Source of the DNA: Arenibaculum pallidiluteum
GTDB lineage: Bacteria; Pseudomonadota; Alphaproteobacteria; Azospirillales; Azospirillaceae
Direction: 5' to 3'
NCBI RefSeq assembly: GCF_017355985.1
Contig: NZ_JAFIQU010000022.1
Span: 1-64,000 of the forward strand
DNA: 64,000 nt
The notes below the pieces were generated by a model. It did not search any database. It had not been told where the DNA came from and saw only the letters and a list, made by a program, of their open reading frames with translations. Numbering within the stretch: the stretch's first letter is position 1; the number at the start of each line of letters is the position of its first letter. Below, in pieces: positions 26,180-35,940 of the stretch. A program made the position numbers and the translations under genes.

Positions 26180-27250
26180 TCAGACCGAGACGTACCTGAA
26201 TCTTTGTTCGCCGTGTTCATTGCGGGCGAGGCGCTGCAGTCCCGCGTCCATGTCGTTGCGTCCGGTAGCCCATCGGTCGGTAATCGAGGACGGTGAGAAG
26301 TCGAAGCCTTTGGCTGCGAGCTCGTGGTTTGCCGCCCGATACGCCAAGTGGACCAGAGTCGCTGACGAACCCCGCGGATCGATCCGCTCCCGCAGCGCAG
26401 ATTCCCGGCGCAGCCACTCCACGCTCCGGCGGGCATGGCTTGCAAAAAGAATGTCCTGGGTCCGCTCGATCGAGGCATCCAGGGAAGCCGGTCTCTCGCT
26501 CCGAAGACTGAAGAGTTCGACGGCGAAGCAGAGAAGGTCGCAGTCGGAGGGTTCCCGGAAAGGCACATCCAAGGGCATGTTGTTGGCGTATCCGGGGTCG
26601 CAGAACAGGCGCCCGCCGATCTCGACGGGCGGAAACGCGGGGGTGATCGCGGCGCTCGCCAGGATGTGCTCCGGCCGGATCTCGTCCCGCTCCGTGTCGA
26701 AGAACACCTCTTCCCCGCTCTCCATGTCCACGCAGCCGACGGTGAGCCGCACGGCACCGCTGTTCAGTCGATCGAAATCGACGTGGCGCACAAGCGTCTC
26801 CCGAAGTGGCGAGGCGTCGTACAGCGCGACATCGTTCGGCATCCATGGCAGCACGGACCAGGCGCCGGGGAACCGGTGTCGGAACATGTTCGGTCGGCAC
26901 GCAAGAGCGGCGAGCGCGGCATGGGCGCCATTGTAGACCTTGCGCGACATGGAGTGTCCGCCTAGGGAGGTTGCCATAGTGTGCTGGGTTGCCTCGCTCC
27001 AGAATACGCGCAGCTTGTCCAACCGATGCTCAGGCGGGTTTCCGGCCAGAATGGCTGCCGTAACCGCTCCGATTGACGCGCCAATGATCCAGTCGGGGGA
27101 AAAACCATCCTCGCTGAGTCGTTCATAGGCGCCCGCCAGATACGCGCCGAGCGCATTCCCACCTCCGAGCACCAGGGCGACGCGAGCTCCAGCAGGGCTT
27201 TGACGGGTTGCCGCGGCGGGCCCGGCTTGCTGCGGATGATGCGTGTCCAT
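26180..27250 (-). CDS. Patatin-like phospholipase/acyl hydrolase
   Basis: 356 aa. ATG 27250 is preceded by GAGGAAA; an in-frame extension to 27307 lacks homology. The patatin signatures are in order: oxyanion hole GGGNALG (29-35), nucleophile elbow GASIG with Ser59, and the catalytic dyad Asp218 in DPG, where most relatives have DGG or DGA. The flanking segment HILASAAITPAFPPVEIGG is family-typical. These enzymes remove acyl chains from phospholipids or other lipids. No signal peptide is seen, so it probably acts in the cytoplasm or at the inner membrane. It stands alone between two kinase genes. Confidence 0.92.
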   Translation of the reverse strand: MDTHHPQQAGPAAATRQSPAGARVALVLGGGNALGAYLAGAYERLSEDGFSPDWIIGASIGAVTAAILAGNPPEHRLDKLRVFWSEATQHTMATSLGGHSMSRKVYNGAHAALAALACRPNMFRHRFPGAWSVLPWMPNDVALYDASPLRETLVRHVDFDRLNSGAVRLTVGCVDMESGEEVFFDTERDEIRPEHILASAAITPAFPPVEIGGRLFCDPGYANNMPLDVPFREPSDCDLLCFAVELFSLRSERPASLDASIERTQDILFASHARRSVEWLRRESALRERIDPRGSSATLVHLAYRAANHELAAKGFDFSPSSITDRWATGRNDMDAGLQRLARNEHGEQRFRYVSV

Positions 27251-27555
27251 TGATTTCCTCAACCCGCTGAAAGATTCATCTCGCACCTGCGAGAGACCGA
27301 GGCTCAACGGCGATACCCGCGATCAGTTCCACTTGCGCAGTTCTCGATTAATTTCGTCGGTAATATTTCCACTTTGCAAGAAGGTGGCAAATCCCTTGTT
27401 CCGGGCGTCGGTATTGCGTGTGCTGTAGAGCTTTCGGGCTCCGAGAAATTGTCCGGCGGCTGGTCCGGTCCGCAACGAGAAAGCCATGTCCCGCTGCCAG
27501 GTTCGTAAACGGCGCTCCCTGGACGCCCGAGGACCGCGTAACCTATTGTCGCCGG
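27251..27555. other. Divergent promoter region of patatin and tandem kinase
   Basis: About 300 bp; no gene and no clear operator. An in-frame extension of the kinase (from 27418) is open but has no similarity to sensor domains. Confidence 0.4.
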
Positions 27556-30500
27556 ATGCGCGCGCCCCGCTCTCCGATCAGCGTCTTCGCAGGCCCCGGC
27601 CAGGTCAGGGCCCTCGGGCGCACGCTCGACTGGTCGAGCACCCCGCTCGGCCACGAGGCGTCCTGGCCGCAGAGCCTACGCTCGACTGTCAGGACGCTGC
27701 TCTCCTCTCAGTACCCCATGGTGCTGACCTGGGGACGGCAGTTCACTCAGATCTATAACGACGCCTACGCCCTGCTCATCGGAAAGGGGCATCCCGCGGC
27801 CTTCGGAGGCGACATTCGCGTCACCCTCGCAGCCAGCTGGGACACGCTGGGGCCTATGATCGACAAGGTCATGACGACCGGCGTGGCGAACTGGACCCCG
27901 GCACTCCCCCTCCTGATGGAGCGGGCCGGATATAGGGAGGAGGCGTACTTCAGCGTCTCGCACGCCCCGGCGGAAGATGATGAGGGCCGTGTTGCCGGCA
28001 TGCTCGCCGTCTGCAGCGAGGTGACCGCGCAGGTTGTCGGCGAACGCCGGCTCAAGCTGCTGCGCGACCTCGCCGCCAACGCCGCCGACCTCCGCAGCGT
28101 CGAGGCAACCTGCCGGGACGTCGCGGCCGCCATCGCCTCGGACCCGCTGGACGTGCCCTTCGCCCTCCTTTACCTGATGGACGTCGGAGGTTCGACCCTG
28201 AGTCTCCGCGGGACGGCCGGGTTGCGGTCCGGGGATCCGAGCGCCGCGCCCTCGATCGGTGCGAACGACGTCGTCCCGTGGCCGTCGGCCAAGGTCCTCG
28301 CCGGCGAAACCGTCATGTGCGACGGCATCGGACAAATGCTCGGCCTCGAGTGCGGGATCTGGTCCGACCAGGTCCGTTCGGCCGTCGCCATGCCTCTGTT
28401 TGGTCCGGGCAGATCCGGTCCTCTCGGGATCCTCGTCGCAGGGGTCAGTCCGAACCGGGCGCTCGACGACGGCTACCGCTCCTTCTTCGACCTCCTCGCC
28501 GGGCAGGTGTCCACCAGCGTCCGCAACGCTCGGGCCCACGAGGAGGAGCGCCGGCGGGCGGACGCGCTGGCGGAGCTCGACCGCGCCAAGACGCGCTTTT
28601 TCTCCAATGTCTCCCACGAATTCCGCACGCCCCTGACGCTCATGCTGGGGCCCGTCGAGGACGTGCTCGCGCGTGCCGACCTGCCGGAGGACGTCCGCGG
28701 CGAGTTGACCATCGCGCATCGCAACGCGCTGCGGCTGCTTCGCCTCGTCAACACGCTCCTCGACTTCTCGCGCGTCGAGGCCGGGCGCGCCGAGGCGAGC
28801 TTCGAGCCGAGCGATCTGGCGGCGCTGACGTCCGAGATCGCGAGCACATTCCGTTCGGCGGTCGAGAAAGCCGGCGTCGCCTTCGAGGTCGACTGCGCGC
28901 CGATCGCCGAGCCGGCTTACGTCGATCGCGACATGTGGGAAAAGATCGTCCTCAATCTCGTGTCGAATGCCTTCAAACACACTTTCGTCGGTCGCATCGC
29001 GGTGACGTTGCGGGAGGACGGCGACGGCATGATCCGGCTGAAGGTCGTGGACACGGGCGTGGGCATCCCGGCCCAGGAACTCGGGCGCATCTTCGAACGC
29101 TTCCACCGGATCGAGGGTACGACGAGCCGAACCCACGAGGGCTCGGGCATCGGTCTGGCGCTCGTGCGCGAGCTCGTTGCTCTCCACGGCGGTGCGGTGT
29201 CGGTCGAAAGTGAGGAGGGCCGCGGGACGACCTTTACGGTCACGATCCCGGTGGGCTCCGCCCATCTGCCGGCCGATCGGATCGCCGCGCCGCGCCGTCT
29301 CGCCGGCACCACCACGGGCTCGGCGCCCTTCGTCGAAGAGGCCCTGCGTTGGTCTGCCGCAGCCCCATTACCCGAGCCCCGCGCGGTTCCGGCGAACGTG
29401 GTTACGCTGCGGCCGGCATCACCCCTGCCTGCGGGATCCCATCCCATCTGGACTGGGCGTGCCCGTATCGTGCTCGCCGACGACAACGCGGACATGCGCG
29501 CCTATGTCGAACGCCTGTTGGCGCCGTATCACGACGTGGAGGGCGTTGCGGACGGGGCAGCGGCCTTGGCCGCTCTGCGTGCGCGGCCCACGGACATGCT
29601 CGTCACCGATGTCATGATGCCGGTGATGGACGGGATCGCGTTGGTACGCGCGGTCCGCAACGATCCAGCGCTGAGGACGCTTCCGATCGTCATGCTGTCG
29701 GCCCGCGCCGGCGAGGAGGCGGGCGTTGAGGGCCTCGAGGCCGGCGCTGATGACTATCTTGTCAAGCCGTTCTCGGCCCGCGAGCTGCAGGCCCGCGTGC
29801 GTACTCACCTCGAGCTGTCGCGGCTCCGGCACGAGGCCGAGGAGCAGGCGCACCAAGCGCGGAAGATGGAGGCGGTCGGCCAGCTCACCGGCGGCATCGC
29901 GCACGATTTCAATAACCTCCTCCAGGCCGTACTCGGCTCGCTCGAGCTCGCCGAGCGACGGGTGGGAGCGGACGAACGCGTGCTTCACCATCTGCGCAAT
30001 GGGATGCAGGCCGCCCGTCGCGGAGCCAGGTTGACCGCGCAGCTCCTGGCGTTCGCACGGCGCCAACGCCTGGAGAAGTGCCCGACTGACCTGAATCGGG
30101 TCATTTCGGGCATGGGAGATCTCCTGCACCGGACGCTCAGCGGTGTCGTCGGCGTGTCGCTTCGTCTCGGCCAGGGGCTCTGGCCGGCCATAGCCGATGC
30201 CAACCAGATTGAGCTGGCGGTCCTGAACCTGGCGATCAACGCCCGCGACGCCATGCCCGAGGGCGGCGAGCTCGCAATCGAGACGCGGAATGTCGCCGCC
30301 GCGGCCGAAAACCGGCCGGCGGTCCTGCAGTCCGGCGACCACGTTTTGATTGAGGTGCGCGACACCGGCGTCGGAATGACGCCGGAGGTGCTCGCCCGAC
30401 TCTTCGAACCGTTCTTCACGACGAAGGGAATAGGGAAAGGGACAGGCCTGGGACTCGCGCAGGTCTACGGAACGGTGAAGCAGCTCGGCGGCGAGGTGAC

Positions 30501-30984
30501 AGTCGACAGCCGTGTCGGAGAGGGTACGCGGGTTTGCCTCTACCTGCCCCGGGCGCAGGAGGAGGCCGGCTATCCAGAACCGCCGTCCTCCGTCTGGGAC
30601 GGGGTCGAGGGAGGCGGCGGCGCGACGATCCTGCTGGTCGACGACGACCCTGAGGCACGCGCCGCCTGCGGTGCTATGCTGCAGGAACTCGGGCATAACG
30701 TAATCGCCGCGCGGAATGGGATCGAGGCGCTGGCCCGGATCGAAAGCGGCGAGGGTGTCGACCTCGTCCTCACGGATCACGCGATGCCGGGCATGACGGG
30801 GATCGAGCTCGCCGCGCGCATCCGGTCGCTGCGTCCGGATCTCGGCGTGCTGGTCGCGACTGGATACGTCGAGACCGACACGCTGGCGGCCGATGCCGTC
30901 ATCGTGCTTCGGAAGCCGTTCGGCGTGCGTGATCTCCAGGCGGTCCTGGCCGAGGCCTTAACCAGCTCGCCGCGCCCCGGATGA
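27556..30984 (+). CDS. Soluble double hybrid histidine kinase (PAS-GAF-HK-REC-HK-REC)
   Basis: 1142 aa from ATG 27556. Residues 1-160 form a PAS-like sensor ([36 protein letters not shown]) and 165-325 a GAF domain. Kinase module 1 has His354 (NVSHEFRTP), N box at 468-474 and GSGIGLALV at 529. Receiver 1 has Asp685 (VTDVMMP) and Lys737 (VKPFS). Kinase module 2 has His783 ([12 protein letters not shown]), N box around 891-899 and GTGLGLAQV at 962. Receiver 2 has Asp1074 (LTDHAMP) and Lys1120 (RKPFG). No transmembrane helices are seen. Two complete His-Asp cassettes in one chain suggest an internal phosphorelay. The second cassette resembles the kinase at 23610-25694. Confidence 0.92.
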   Translation: MRAPRSPISVFAGPGQVRALGRTLDWSSTPLGHEASWPQSLRSTVRTLLSSQYPMVLTWGRQFTQIYNDAYALLIGKGHPAAFGGDIRVTLAASWDTLGPMIDKVMTTGVANWTPALPLLMERAGYREEAYFSVSHAPAEDDEGRVAGMLAVCSEVTAQVVGERRLKLLRDLAANAADLRSVEATCRDVAAAIASDPLDVPFALLYLMDVGGSTLSLRGTAGLRSGDPSAAPSIGANDVVPWPSAKVLAGETVMCDGIGQMLGLECGIWSDQVRSAVAMPLFGPGRSGPLGILVAGVSPNRALDDGYRSFFDLLAGQVSTSVRNARAHEEERRRADALAELDRAKTRFFSNVSHEFRTPLTLMLGPVEDVLARADLPEDVRGELTIAHRNALRLLRLVNTLLDFSRVEAGRAEASFEPSDLAALTSEIASTFRSAVEKAGVAFEVDCAPIAEPAYVDRDMWEKIVLNLVSNAFKHTFVGRIAVTLREDGDGMIRLKVVDTGVGIPAQELGRIFERFHRIEGTTSRTHEGSGIGLALVRELVALHGGAVSVESEEGRGTTFTVTIPVGSAHLPADRIAAPRRLAGTTTGSAPFVEEALRWSAAAPLPEPRAVPANVVTLRPASPLPAGSHPIWTGRARIVLADDNADMRAYVERLLAPYHDVEGVADGAAALAALRARPTDMLVTDVMMPVMDGIALVRAVRNDPALRTLPIVMLSARAGEEAGVEGLEAGADDYLVKPFSARELQARVRTHLELSRLRHEAEEQAHQARKMEAVGQLTGGIAHDFNNLLQAVLGSLELAERRVGADERVLHHLRNGMQAARRGARLTAQLLAFARRQRLEKCPTDLNRVISGMGDLLHRTLSGVVGVSLRLGQGLWPAIADANQIELAVLNLAINARDAMPEGGELAIETRNVAAAAENRPAVLQSGDHVLIEVRDTGVGMTPEVLARLFEPFFTTKGIGKGTGLGLAQVYGTVKQLGGEVTVDSRVGEGTRVCLYLPRAQEEAGYPEPPSSVWDGVEGGGGATILLVDDDPEARAACGAMLQELGHNVIAARNGIEALARIESGEGVDLVLTDHAMPGMTGIELAARIRSLRPDLGVLVATGYVETDTLAADAVIVLRKPFGVRDLQAVLAEALTSSPRPG

Positions 30985-31032
30985 GGGAGGATCGTCGCGC
31001 TGCGGACGGGTTCCTGGTCGAACGGAGGGGAC

Positions 31033-31366
31033 GTGGGCGGCGCGGGAGCCCACCAAATCCCGGAGGCGCAAGACGAGTGCTCCGCCGGCTTCGGCGGGAA
31101 TGTCAGGAGGTTCATCGCGGCGAGCCCGATCCTGCTGGTCGCATCCCGCGGCCATGACGAGCGCCTTGATGTTTCTCCGAAGCAATCCGCCGGACTTTGT
31201 CGCGGTTCTCGACGAGAAGACGCTGGCGATCCCCGACCGACCCAGCAAACACCGTTTAGATACGTTCGCGAACGTGACCGAGTGTGCGGATGTCGCGCTG
31301 ATCTTCATGGCGTCGGCCCCGATAAAGGCGGGGCGGCACGCGATGCAAGCAAGATCCACTCGTGAG
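31033..31366 (+). pseudogene. Frameshifted PPOX-type (pyridoxamine oxidase-like) flavoprotein
   Basis: The sequence RRFIAASPILLVASRGHDERLDVSPK is readable in one frame (~31105-31185). PPDFVAVLDEKTLAIPDRPS, HRLDTFANVTECADVALIFM is readable in the next (~31187-31310). Joined, they match the N-terminal half of FMN-dependent PPOX-fold proteins (SP-x-x-x-A-T-x-x-x-x-G-x-x-D-x-S-P-K-G-D-x-P-G-F-V-x-V-L-D). The indel falls at the SPKxDxPG loop. The second half of the barrel is missing, because the frame runs into the RidA-like fragment. Non-functional. Confidence 0.6.
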
Positions 31367-31709
31367 TCGCTCGCGATGTCAAATTCGCCCGGTCCGTCTC
31401 GTCGATGGGGTGGGAGAACATCTCCCGACGTCGATCATATTGGGGGTCCCGGCCGGGCGCACCATTTACGTTGCCGGCCAGGGAGGTAAGGACCGCAACG
31501 GCATCCTGGCCTCTGGCTTCGAGGCGCAGGTGCGCCGTGCATTCACGAATTTCGCAGCGGTACTGTCCGCCGCGGGTGCCGAACCGCGGCACGTCGCCAA
31601 GATAACGACCTTCGTTGTCGACCATGACCAGTCGAAGCTCGGGCCGCTCACCGAGGCGGTGCGTGAACTGTTCGGCACGGCGCTGCTCGGCAGGATCCGC
31701 ACCGAGTAG
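31362..31709 (+). pseudogene. RidA-like protein truncated at its C-terminus
   Basis: 115 codons. From PAGRTIYVAGQGGKDRNGI onward the sequence follows the RidA/YjgF family: FEAQVRRAFTNFAAVLSAAG, then HVAKITTFVVDHD and LTEAVRELFGTAL. At about 31680 homology stops (LGRIRTE, stop). That is exactly where antisense homology to a transposition ATPase begins, so the last ~30 residues, including the active-site Arg/Glu strand, are lost. RidA enzymes hydrolyse enamine/imine intermediates; this copy should be inactive. Confidence 0.6.
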
Positions 31710-32445
31710 CCGAGCCGCGTCAACCGCGGCTCAAGGTCATCGAGCTGCCTGGACAGGATGCTCTCGACAACGTCGCTGGTGACCGGCCGCACGTCGACCC
31801 GGAACGCCTCCTCGAAGGCCGTGGTCAGGTGCTGCTCGATCTGCAGCGGTATTTTCATTCGGTCGGCCAGCATCTCGACCGCCGCATCATCGATTATGTC
31901 GCTGACGGCAACGCCCTCGCTGGCGCAGGTCTGGAGCAGCCACCGGATGTAGGGAAGCTGGGCCCCGATCATGCCCTCGGACTCGAAGATTGCGGTCTGG
32001 AAGTCGATCTCCTGGATGGACGGCCGGCACAGGTCGTTGCGCAGCTTGGGATGCCCGACCAGCACGACCGACAGCATGCCGCCGTCGGCCGTGGCCTCCA
32101 TCAGCCGCTTCAGGCCGATCAGCGTCTTGACGTGCGGGTCGTGCGCCTCGTCGACGAACAGAGCCACCGGTTTGCGGCCCCGTCGGATGTGCTGCTGGAG
32201 CACGCGCTCCCGCGTCTCGCCCCTTGCCTTGGGTTAGAATCTTCGGATCCTTGTCCGCCGAGAGATCGTGGAAAAGAGCGGTGATCAGCGTCGGGATCGT
32301 GGCGCGATCCTTATCGACCGACAGGCTTTCGAGACGATCACCTTGCCGCCGCGGCCCAGGTCCTCCCGGAGCTGGCGCAGAATGATCGTCTTGCCGCAAC
32401 CGACGACGCCGGCGACCACGACCAAGTGGCCGTTTAGGGATGGCC
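31685..32445 (-). pseudogene. AAA ATPase of a transposon (ExeA/TniB-like), frameshifted and truncated
   Basis: On the minus strand three segments join into one AAA protein. They are Walker A GHLVVVAGVVGCGKT and GGKVIVSK; then SLSVDKDRATIPTLITALFH in the second frame; then RERVLQQHIRRGRKPVALFVDEAHD (Walker B) through FQTAIFESEG and LQIEQHLTTAFEEAF to SILSRQLDDLEPRLTRLGYS. A one-base loss at ~32328 and a one-base gain at ~32220 put the middle out of frame, and the outer parts are in the same frame. Both ends are cut: by RidA at ~31685 and by an RTX fragment at ~32450. The partner transposase is absent. Confidence 0.7.
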
Positions 32446-32499
32446 GCCCGCACGGAAGTCTACTGTTCGTCGTCATGGTCTCGGGAGCGAGCCTTGCGA

Positions 32500-32744
32500 A
32501 CGCGCAAGACGCCACCGCCGATGGCGGCCGCGGTCGGGATATGCACGACCGCGGGAATGACAATGACCTTCTTCTCGGCCAGGCAGGCGACGATACCTTG
32601 CGCGGAGGGAATGCCGCATACGTCCTGATCGGCGGACATGGGCCGGATCTCTTCGTCGTATCCGGCGATGAGATCGTCGATTCCAACGCGTTAGAGGGCG
32701 ACCGGGTCCGAAGCGCGGTTTCCTCATACGACGTCGGCGAGTAG
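32500..32744 (+). pseudogene. C-terminal fragment of an RTX repeat protein
   Basis: The frame carries NDNDLLLGQAGDDTLRGG, then GGHGPDLFVVSGDEIVDSN and ALEGDRVRSAVSSYDV. This matches the RTX pattern G-G-x-G-x-D-x-L followed by the D-x-Y/F-V-V-D ... N-E-G-x-D-x-V-x-S-S-V-S-Y repeat unit. The upstream part of the same frame is antisense to the ATPase remnant and is not homologous. There is no start or full repeat block, so this is a remnant. Confidence 0.55.
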
Positions 32745-33115
32745 GTAGGTGTCCAGGCAGGCCTTGATCATTGGCCTGCCTGACGGGCGCGCCGAGATCC
32801 CACTTGGCATGCCGCTGTGTCGTAGCCAGCGCGGACCAGCAGCCTGCGAGCGGCGGGTCAGGGGGGTGGAAGGGGAGCCGCTGGGCTTAGGATCCCATCG
32901 GCTCCGGAGCGACACGGAGGCCCAGCGAGGTCCTCTCGCGATGCAATGCCCGCATCGCGCCCTTCGGTGCGACGGATCGCACGCTGCCCCGCGCCAAATT
33001 GTCAGGGGGTATTTGCCGAGCGATGGCCAGTACGGCCAATTCAGGTAAACTTGGGCGACCCCGCTCCCGCGCAGACTTGTCGCCCCTGCATTGGACTCAC
33101 AACGAGGTCGTTCTC
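32745..33115. other. Intergenic region, nothing recognised
   Basis: About 370 bp between the RTX remnant and the DUF2267 gene. No coding-like stretch, repeat or RNA element stands out. Confidence 0.4.
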
Positions 33116-33541
33116 ATGACGGTGCCAATGGAGATCCAACATGCCTCTGAGGATTTTGACAGGTTTCTGGTCGATGTTGTCGAAGCGGCGCACCTTACGA
33201 CACGGAATCAGGCTTACACAGTTGTGCAGGGCGTGCTGCTCGTATTCCGTCGGCGCCTGGCCGTGAGAGAAGCGAACCTCTTCGCGAACGTACTGCCGCC
33301 GGTTCTACGAGCGATTTTTGTTTCGGACTGGAACGTCGATGAACCGCGACTCCCCTTCGGCGACCGCGCGGCGATGACCATGGAAGTCCAAGTCCTGCGC
33401 AGGCATCACAATTTCGCACCGGACACCTGCATTCGGAATGTCGCAACGGCCTTGCGCAAGCACGTCGACACTGTCGTTCTGGATCGAGTGCTTTCAGAGT
33501 TGCCCGAAGGCGCAGCGGAGTACTGGGCCGATTTGCAATAG
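33116..33541 (+). CDS. DUF2267 family protein
   Basis: About 141 aa from ATG 33116, with an alternative ATG at 33128. The DUF2267 pattern is seen. FDRFLVDVVEAAHLTTRNQAYTVVQGVL is helix 1 with the A-x-x-x-x-x-A-V-L region, and VLPPVLRAIFVSDWNVDEPR is the central L-P-x-x-L-R-x-x-Y/F-x-x-x-W. The C-terminal helix is VLRRHHNFAPDTCIRNV. The family is all-helical and cytosolic, is often induced in stress or phosphate conditions, and has no known biochemical activity. A coding-like antisense frame follows at 33678-33406. Confidence 0.8.
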   Translation: MTVPMEIQHASEDFDRFLVDVVEAAHLTTRNQAYTVVQGVLLVFRRRLAVREANLFANVLPPVLRAIFVSDWNVDEPRLPFGDRAAMTMEVQVLRRHHNFAPDTCIRNVATALRKHVDTVVLDRVLSELPEGAAEYWADLQ

Positions 33542-33678
33542 CTCTCGGCGATCTCCCGCAGACCTTCCGTCAGGCACTTTTCAAGGCGGCTCAGGGCGCG
33601 GCGATCCCCGCTGCAAGCCTCAAGCTTCAGCCGCTCAATCGCGAGTGCATCGCGCTGGATTGCGTTCTGACCCACCAC
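33406..33678 (-). CDS. Uncertain small helical protein
   Basis: 90 codons from ATG 33678. The first ~50 residues (RDALAIERLKLEACSGDRRA, LSRLEKCLTEGLREIAESY) have helix-forming, charged, GC3-rich character like a genuine protein. The last ~40 are antisense to the DUF2267 gene and look spurious. It may be a small helical protein truncated at its C-terminus or a chance frame. No family is recognised. Confidence 0.3.
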   Translation of the reverse strand: MVGQNAIQRDALAIERLKLEACSGDRRALSRLEKCLTEGLREIAESYCKSAQYSAAPSGNSESTRSRTTVSTCLRKAVATFRMQVSGAKL

Positions 33679-33835
33679 CCGCCAGGTACGAGTGCCAGGG
33701 GCAACGCGAGTAGCCGAAAATGCTGGGACCCCGGGCCCTCCTTCGGATCGTCATCATCGGCCATCGGCAGTATCGCCTGCTGGATCAGTGCCCCGGCGCG
33801 CCGCCCGCGCAGGCCAGACAGCAAGGAACCCAGGC

Positions 33836-34627
33836 ATGAACATCGACACTGGCGAGCTTGACGTCTCACTGGCAGGCGGCCGAACCGCAGTTATGCGCCG
33901 CGGCAACACAGTCGTGAGGGTGGCGGGTCCCTGGGCACCCTCGGTGCACACCTTCCTCAGGCATCGCGAGCGCGTCGGCTTCGCGGCGGCGTCGCGCGTC
34001 GTTAGTCCTGGCTTCGACGACCAGAGCCGCGAGCTCCTCACCTTCATCGAAGGGGTCATCAACCCGGCGCCCTGGACGGACGATGCGATCCATGAACTCG
34101 GCGCCATTCTGCGGCGCCTACACGACGCCTCTGCAGAATTCCGAGCGCCAGAACGCGCCATCTGGCGCCCCTGGTTTGGCCGCGAGATCGGGACACCGGA
34201 CACCATCGGCCACTGCGATGCGGCGCCGTGGAACATCGTCTCCCGGAACGGCCTTCCCGTTGCCCTGATCGACTGGGAGGTTGCGGGACCCGTAGATCGC
34301 CTGACCGAACTCGCCATGGCCGCCTGGAACAACGCCCAGCTCTACGACGATGATGTGGCGGCAATGAACGGGCTGCCGGACGCGGCGCACCGATTGCGTC
34401 AGGTCCGCATCCTGGCGGACGCCTATGAGCTGCCTGCGCCGGCACGCCACCGCGTCGCGTACCGGATCATCGAGTTCGCGGCCCAGAGCGCCGCGAATGA
34501 GGTGGTCGAGCAGCAGATCGGACCTAAAACGGAACATGCCCCGCGCATCTGGGGCGTTGCGTGGCAGACCCGCAGCGTCGCCTGGCTCATCCGAAACCGT
34601 GCCGGCCTCGAGGCCGCACTGACGTGA
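33836..34627 (+). CDS. Aminoglycoside/choline phosphotransferase-like kinase (APH fold)
   Basis: 263 aa from ATG 33836, with AAGGA upstream. The catalytic loop is GHCDAAPWNIVS (H-x-D-x-x-x-x-N; Asp is the catalytic base) and the metal-binding acidic motif is VALIDWEVAGP. The N-lobe is short, with TAVMRRGNTVVRVAG as beta strands and FIEG at the hinge. It transfers phosphate from ATP to a hydroxyl of a small molecule. Many such chromosomal genes have no proven role in antibiotic resistance. It is monocistronic, and the substrate is unknown. Confidence 0.88.
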   Translation: MNIDTGELDVSLAGGRTAVMRRGNTVVRVAGPWAPSVHTFLRHRERVGFAAASRVVSPGFDDQSRELLTFIEGVINPAPWTDDAIHELGAILRRLHDASAEFRAPERAIWRPWFGREIGTPDTIGHCDAAPWNIVSRNGLPVALIDWEVAGPVDRLTELAMAAWNNAQLYDDDVAAMNGLPDAAHRLRQVRILADAYELPAPARHRVAYRIIEFAAQSAANEVVEQQIGPKTEHAPRIWGVAWQTRSVAWLIRNRAGLEAALT

Positions 34628-34841
34628 GCAGTTGCGGAGCCTCCTGCCGAAAATGGAGGCCCATGGCCGAGCCCAACATCATGGCGACGCGGAAGGACCT
34701 CGCCCGGCTGCTCGCCCCACTCGATAAGGCGGAACGGGCCAGGTGAGCCGGTACAAGAACGACAAGCGCAGCTCCTGAGAAGAAGGCCTCCTGATCCACC
34801 AATCTCTGATGGCGATGCCGGGGTCTCGCTGCGCCAAGAGC

Positions 34842-35147
34842 TCAGAAGCAGGCAGACGGCTCATTCCCCTCGATGCTCGTGATGCGGTCGGCGACGGCGC
34901 GCCAAGGGACGATCCAGGTGGTTGCGCATCCGAATCCCGGGGAGCGCGTCAGCTTCGCCGTGCGTGAACGGTCGCCCTCGGGTTCCGCAGGCTCAAAGCC
35001 CTCTGACGAGAGCTCGCGCACGAGGGCGGTTTCGCCGGATCCCATCGGGAAGCGGTCCTGGACCCATTCACCGAAGCTCAGCGGTTTCGATCCTTCGAGC
35101 GGGTCCGGCCAGGGCGGGGTAAGCGAGCAGGCCGTCACGACGGCCAT
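34842..35147 (-). CDS. Small Cys-containing protein coupled to the SDR gene
   Basis: 101 aa. Its ATG at 35147 overlaps the SDR stop by one base (TGATG), a sign of translational coupling. The body reads FGEWVQDRFPMGSGETALVRELSSEGFEP, then a β-rich end CATTWIVPWRAVADRITSIEG ending SACF. This resembles small periplasmic proteins of the (L/F)PxGSxxxxVxxxLxxxGF type. MAVVTACS looks like a lipobox but is too short to be a signal peptide. An upstream start inside the SDR gene or N-terminal decay is possible. It is the last gene of the catabolic operon. Confidence 0.6.
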   Translation of the reverse strand: MAVVTACSLTPPWPDPLEGSKPLSFGEWVQDRFPMGSGETALVRELSSEGFEPAEPEGDRSRTAKLTRSPGFGCATTWIVPWRAVADRITSIEGNEPSACF

Positions 35148-35917
35148 CAGGTGATCGTCAGTCCGCCATCGATATCGAAGATCGCCCCCGTGGTCCATTC
35201 GGCCTCCGCCGACGCCAGGAACACGGCGATGCCGCCCAAATCCGATGCCCTTCCGATGCGGCCAAGGGGGTAGAGCCGCTTCACCAGCTCGCCCATCGCA
35301 CGCTGAGCCTCCTCCGGCATGGCGGCAATGGTGCGGCGGCGCAGCTCGGTATCCACAGTGCCGGGCGCTATGGCGTTCACGCGGATGCCGCGCGGCGCCA
35401 GCTCGTAGGCTTGCGCCTTGGTCAGCGAATTGAGCGCCCCCTTGGTCAGGGAATAGATGCTGGAGGGACGACCAGGCAGCATCTTGTGCGCGAAGTAGGA
35501 GGAGATGTTGATGACCGACGCGCCCCCGGCCGGCATCAGCGGCACCAACGCCTGCGTCAGAAAGAACGGGACGGTGACGTTCAGGTTGACACTGTGGTCG
35601 TACTGCTCGCGTGAGGCCTCGACATAAGGGATGAAGGTCGAGGTGCCGGCGTTGTTGACCAGCACATTGATGGGCCGGCCGAGATTCTTCAGCGCAGAGG
35701 CCGCCTCCTGCACGCCGTCCGGCGCGCCGAGATCCACCGATAGGGCCGTCACCTTGGTTCCGGTCGCCTCCAGCGTCGCGGCGGCGGCGTTCAGCTTGTC
35801 GGGACTGCGGGCGATGATGCAGACATCCGCACCGTTCCGCGCGAAAGCCTCCGCGATGCCGAAGCCGATGCCGTCCGAGCCGCCAGTGACGACTGCGAAC
35901 ATCCCTGAGAGCCGCAT
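35147..35917 (-). CDS. Short-chain dehydrogenase/reductase
   Basis: 256 aa, classical SDR. The cofactor motif is TGGSDGIGFGIAEAF (11-25). VDLG marks the adenine-binding Asp and VNNAG the core strand. The active site is INISSYF with Ser plus YSLTKGAL (Tyr-x-x-x-Lys). The C-terminus (LGGIAVFLASAEAEWTTGAIFDIDGG) is standard for SDRs of the FabG/3-oxoacyl-like type. It lies 23 bp downstream of the LivF-like ATPase, so it belongs to the transporter/catabolic operon. It probably oxidises or reduces an intermediate of that pathway. Confidence 0.92.
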   Translation of the reverse strand: MRLSGMFAVVTGGSDGIGFGIAEAFARNGADVCIIARSPDKLNAAAATLEATGTKVTALSVDLGAPDGVQEAASALKNLGRPINVLVNNAGTSTFIPYVEASREQYDHSVNLNVTVPFFLTQALVPLMPAGGASVINISSYFAHKMLPGRPSSIYSLTKGALNSLTKAQAYELAPRGIRVNAIAPGTVDTELRRRTIAAMPEEAQRAMGELVKRLYPLGRIGRASDLGGIAVFLASAEAEWTTGAIFDIDGGLTIT

Positions 35918-35940
35918 GGGTGTTGATCCCTCTTGATTGG

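Noticed and set aside
34663-34746. 27-codon frame MAEPNIMATRKDL... with GGAGG upstream
   Set aside because: Spacing to the start codon is only three bases and no homology or context supports it.
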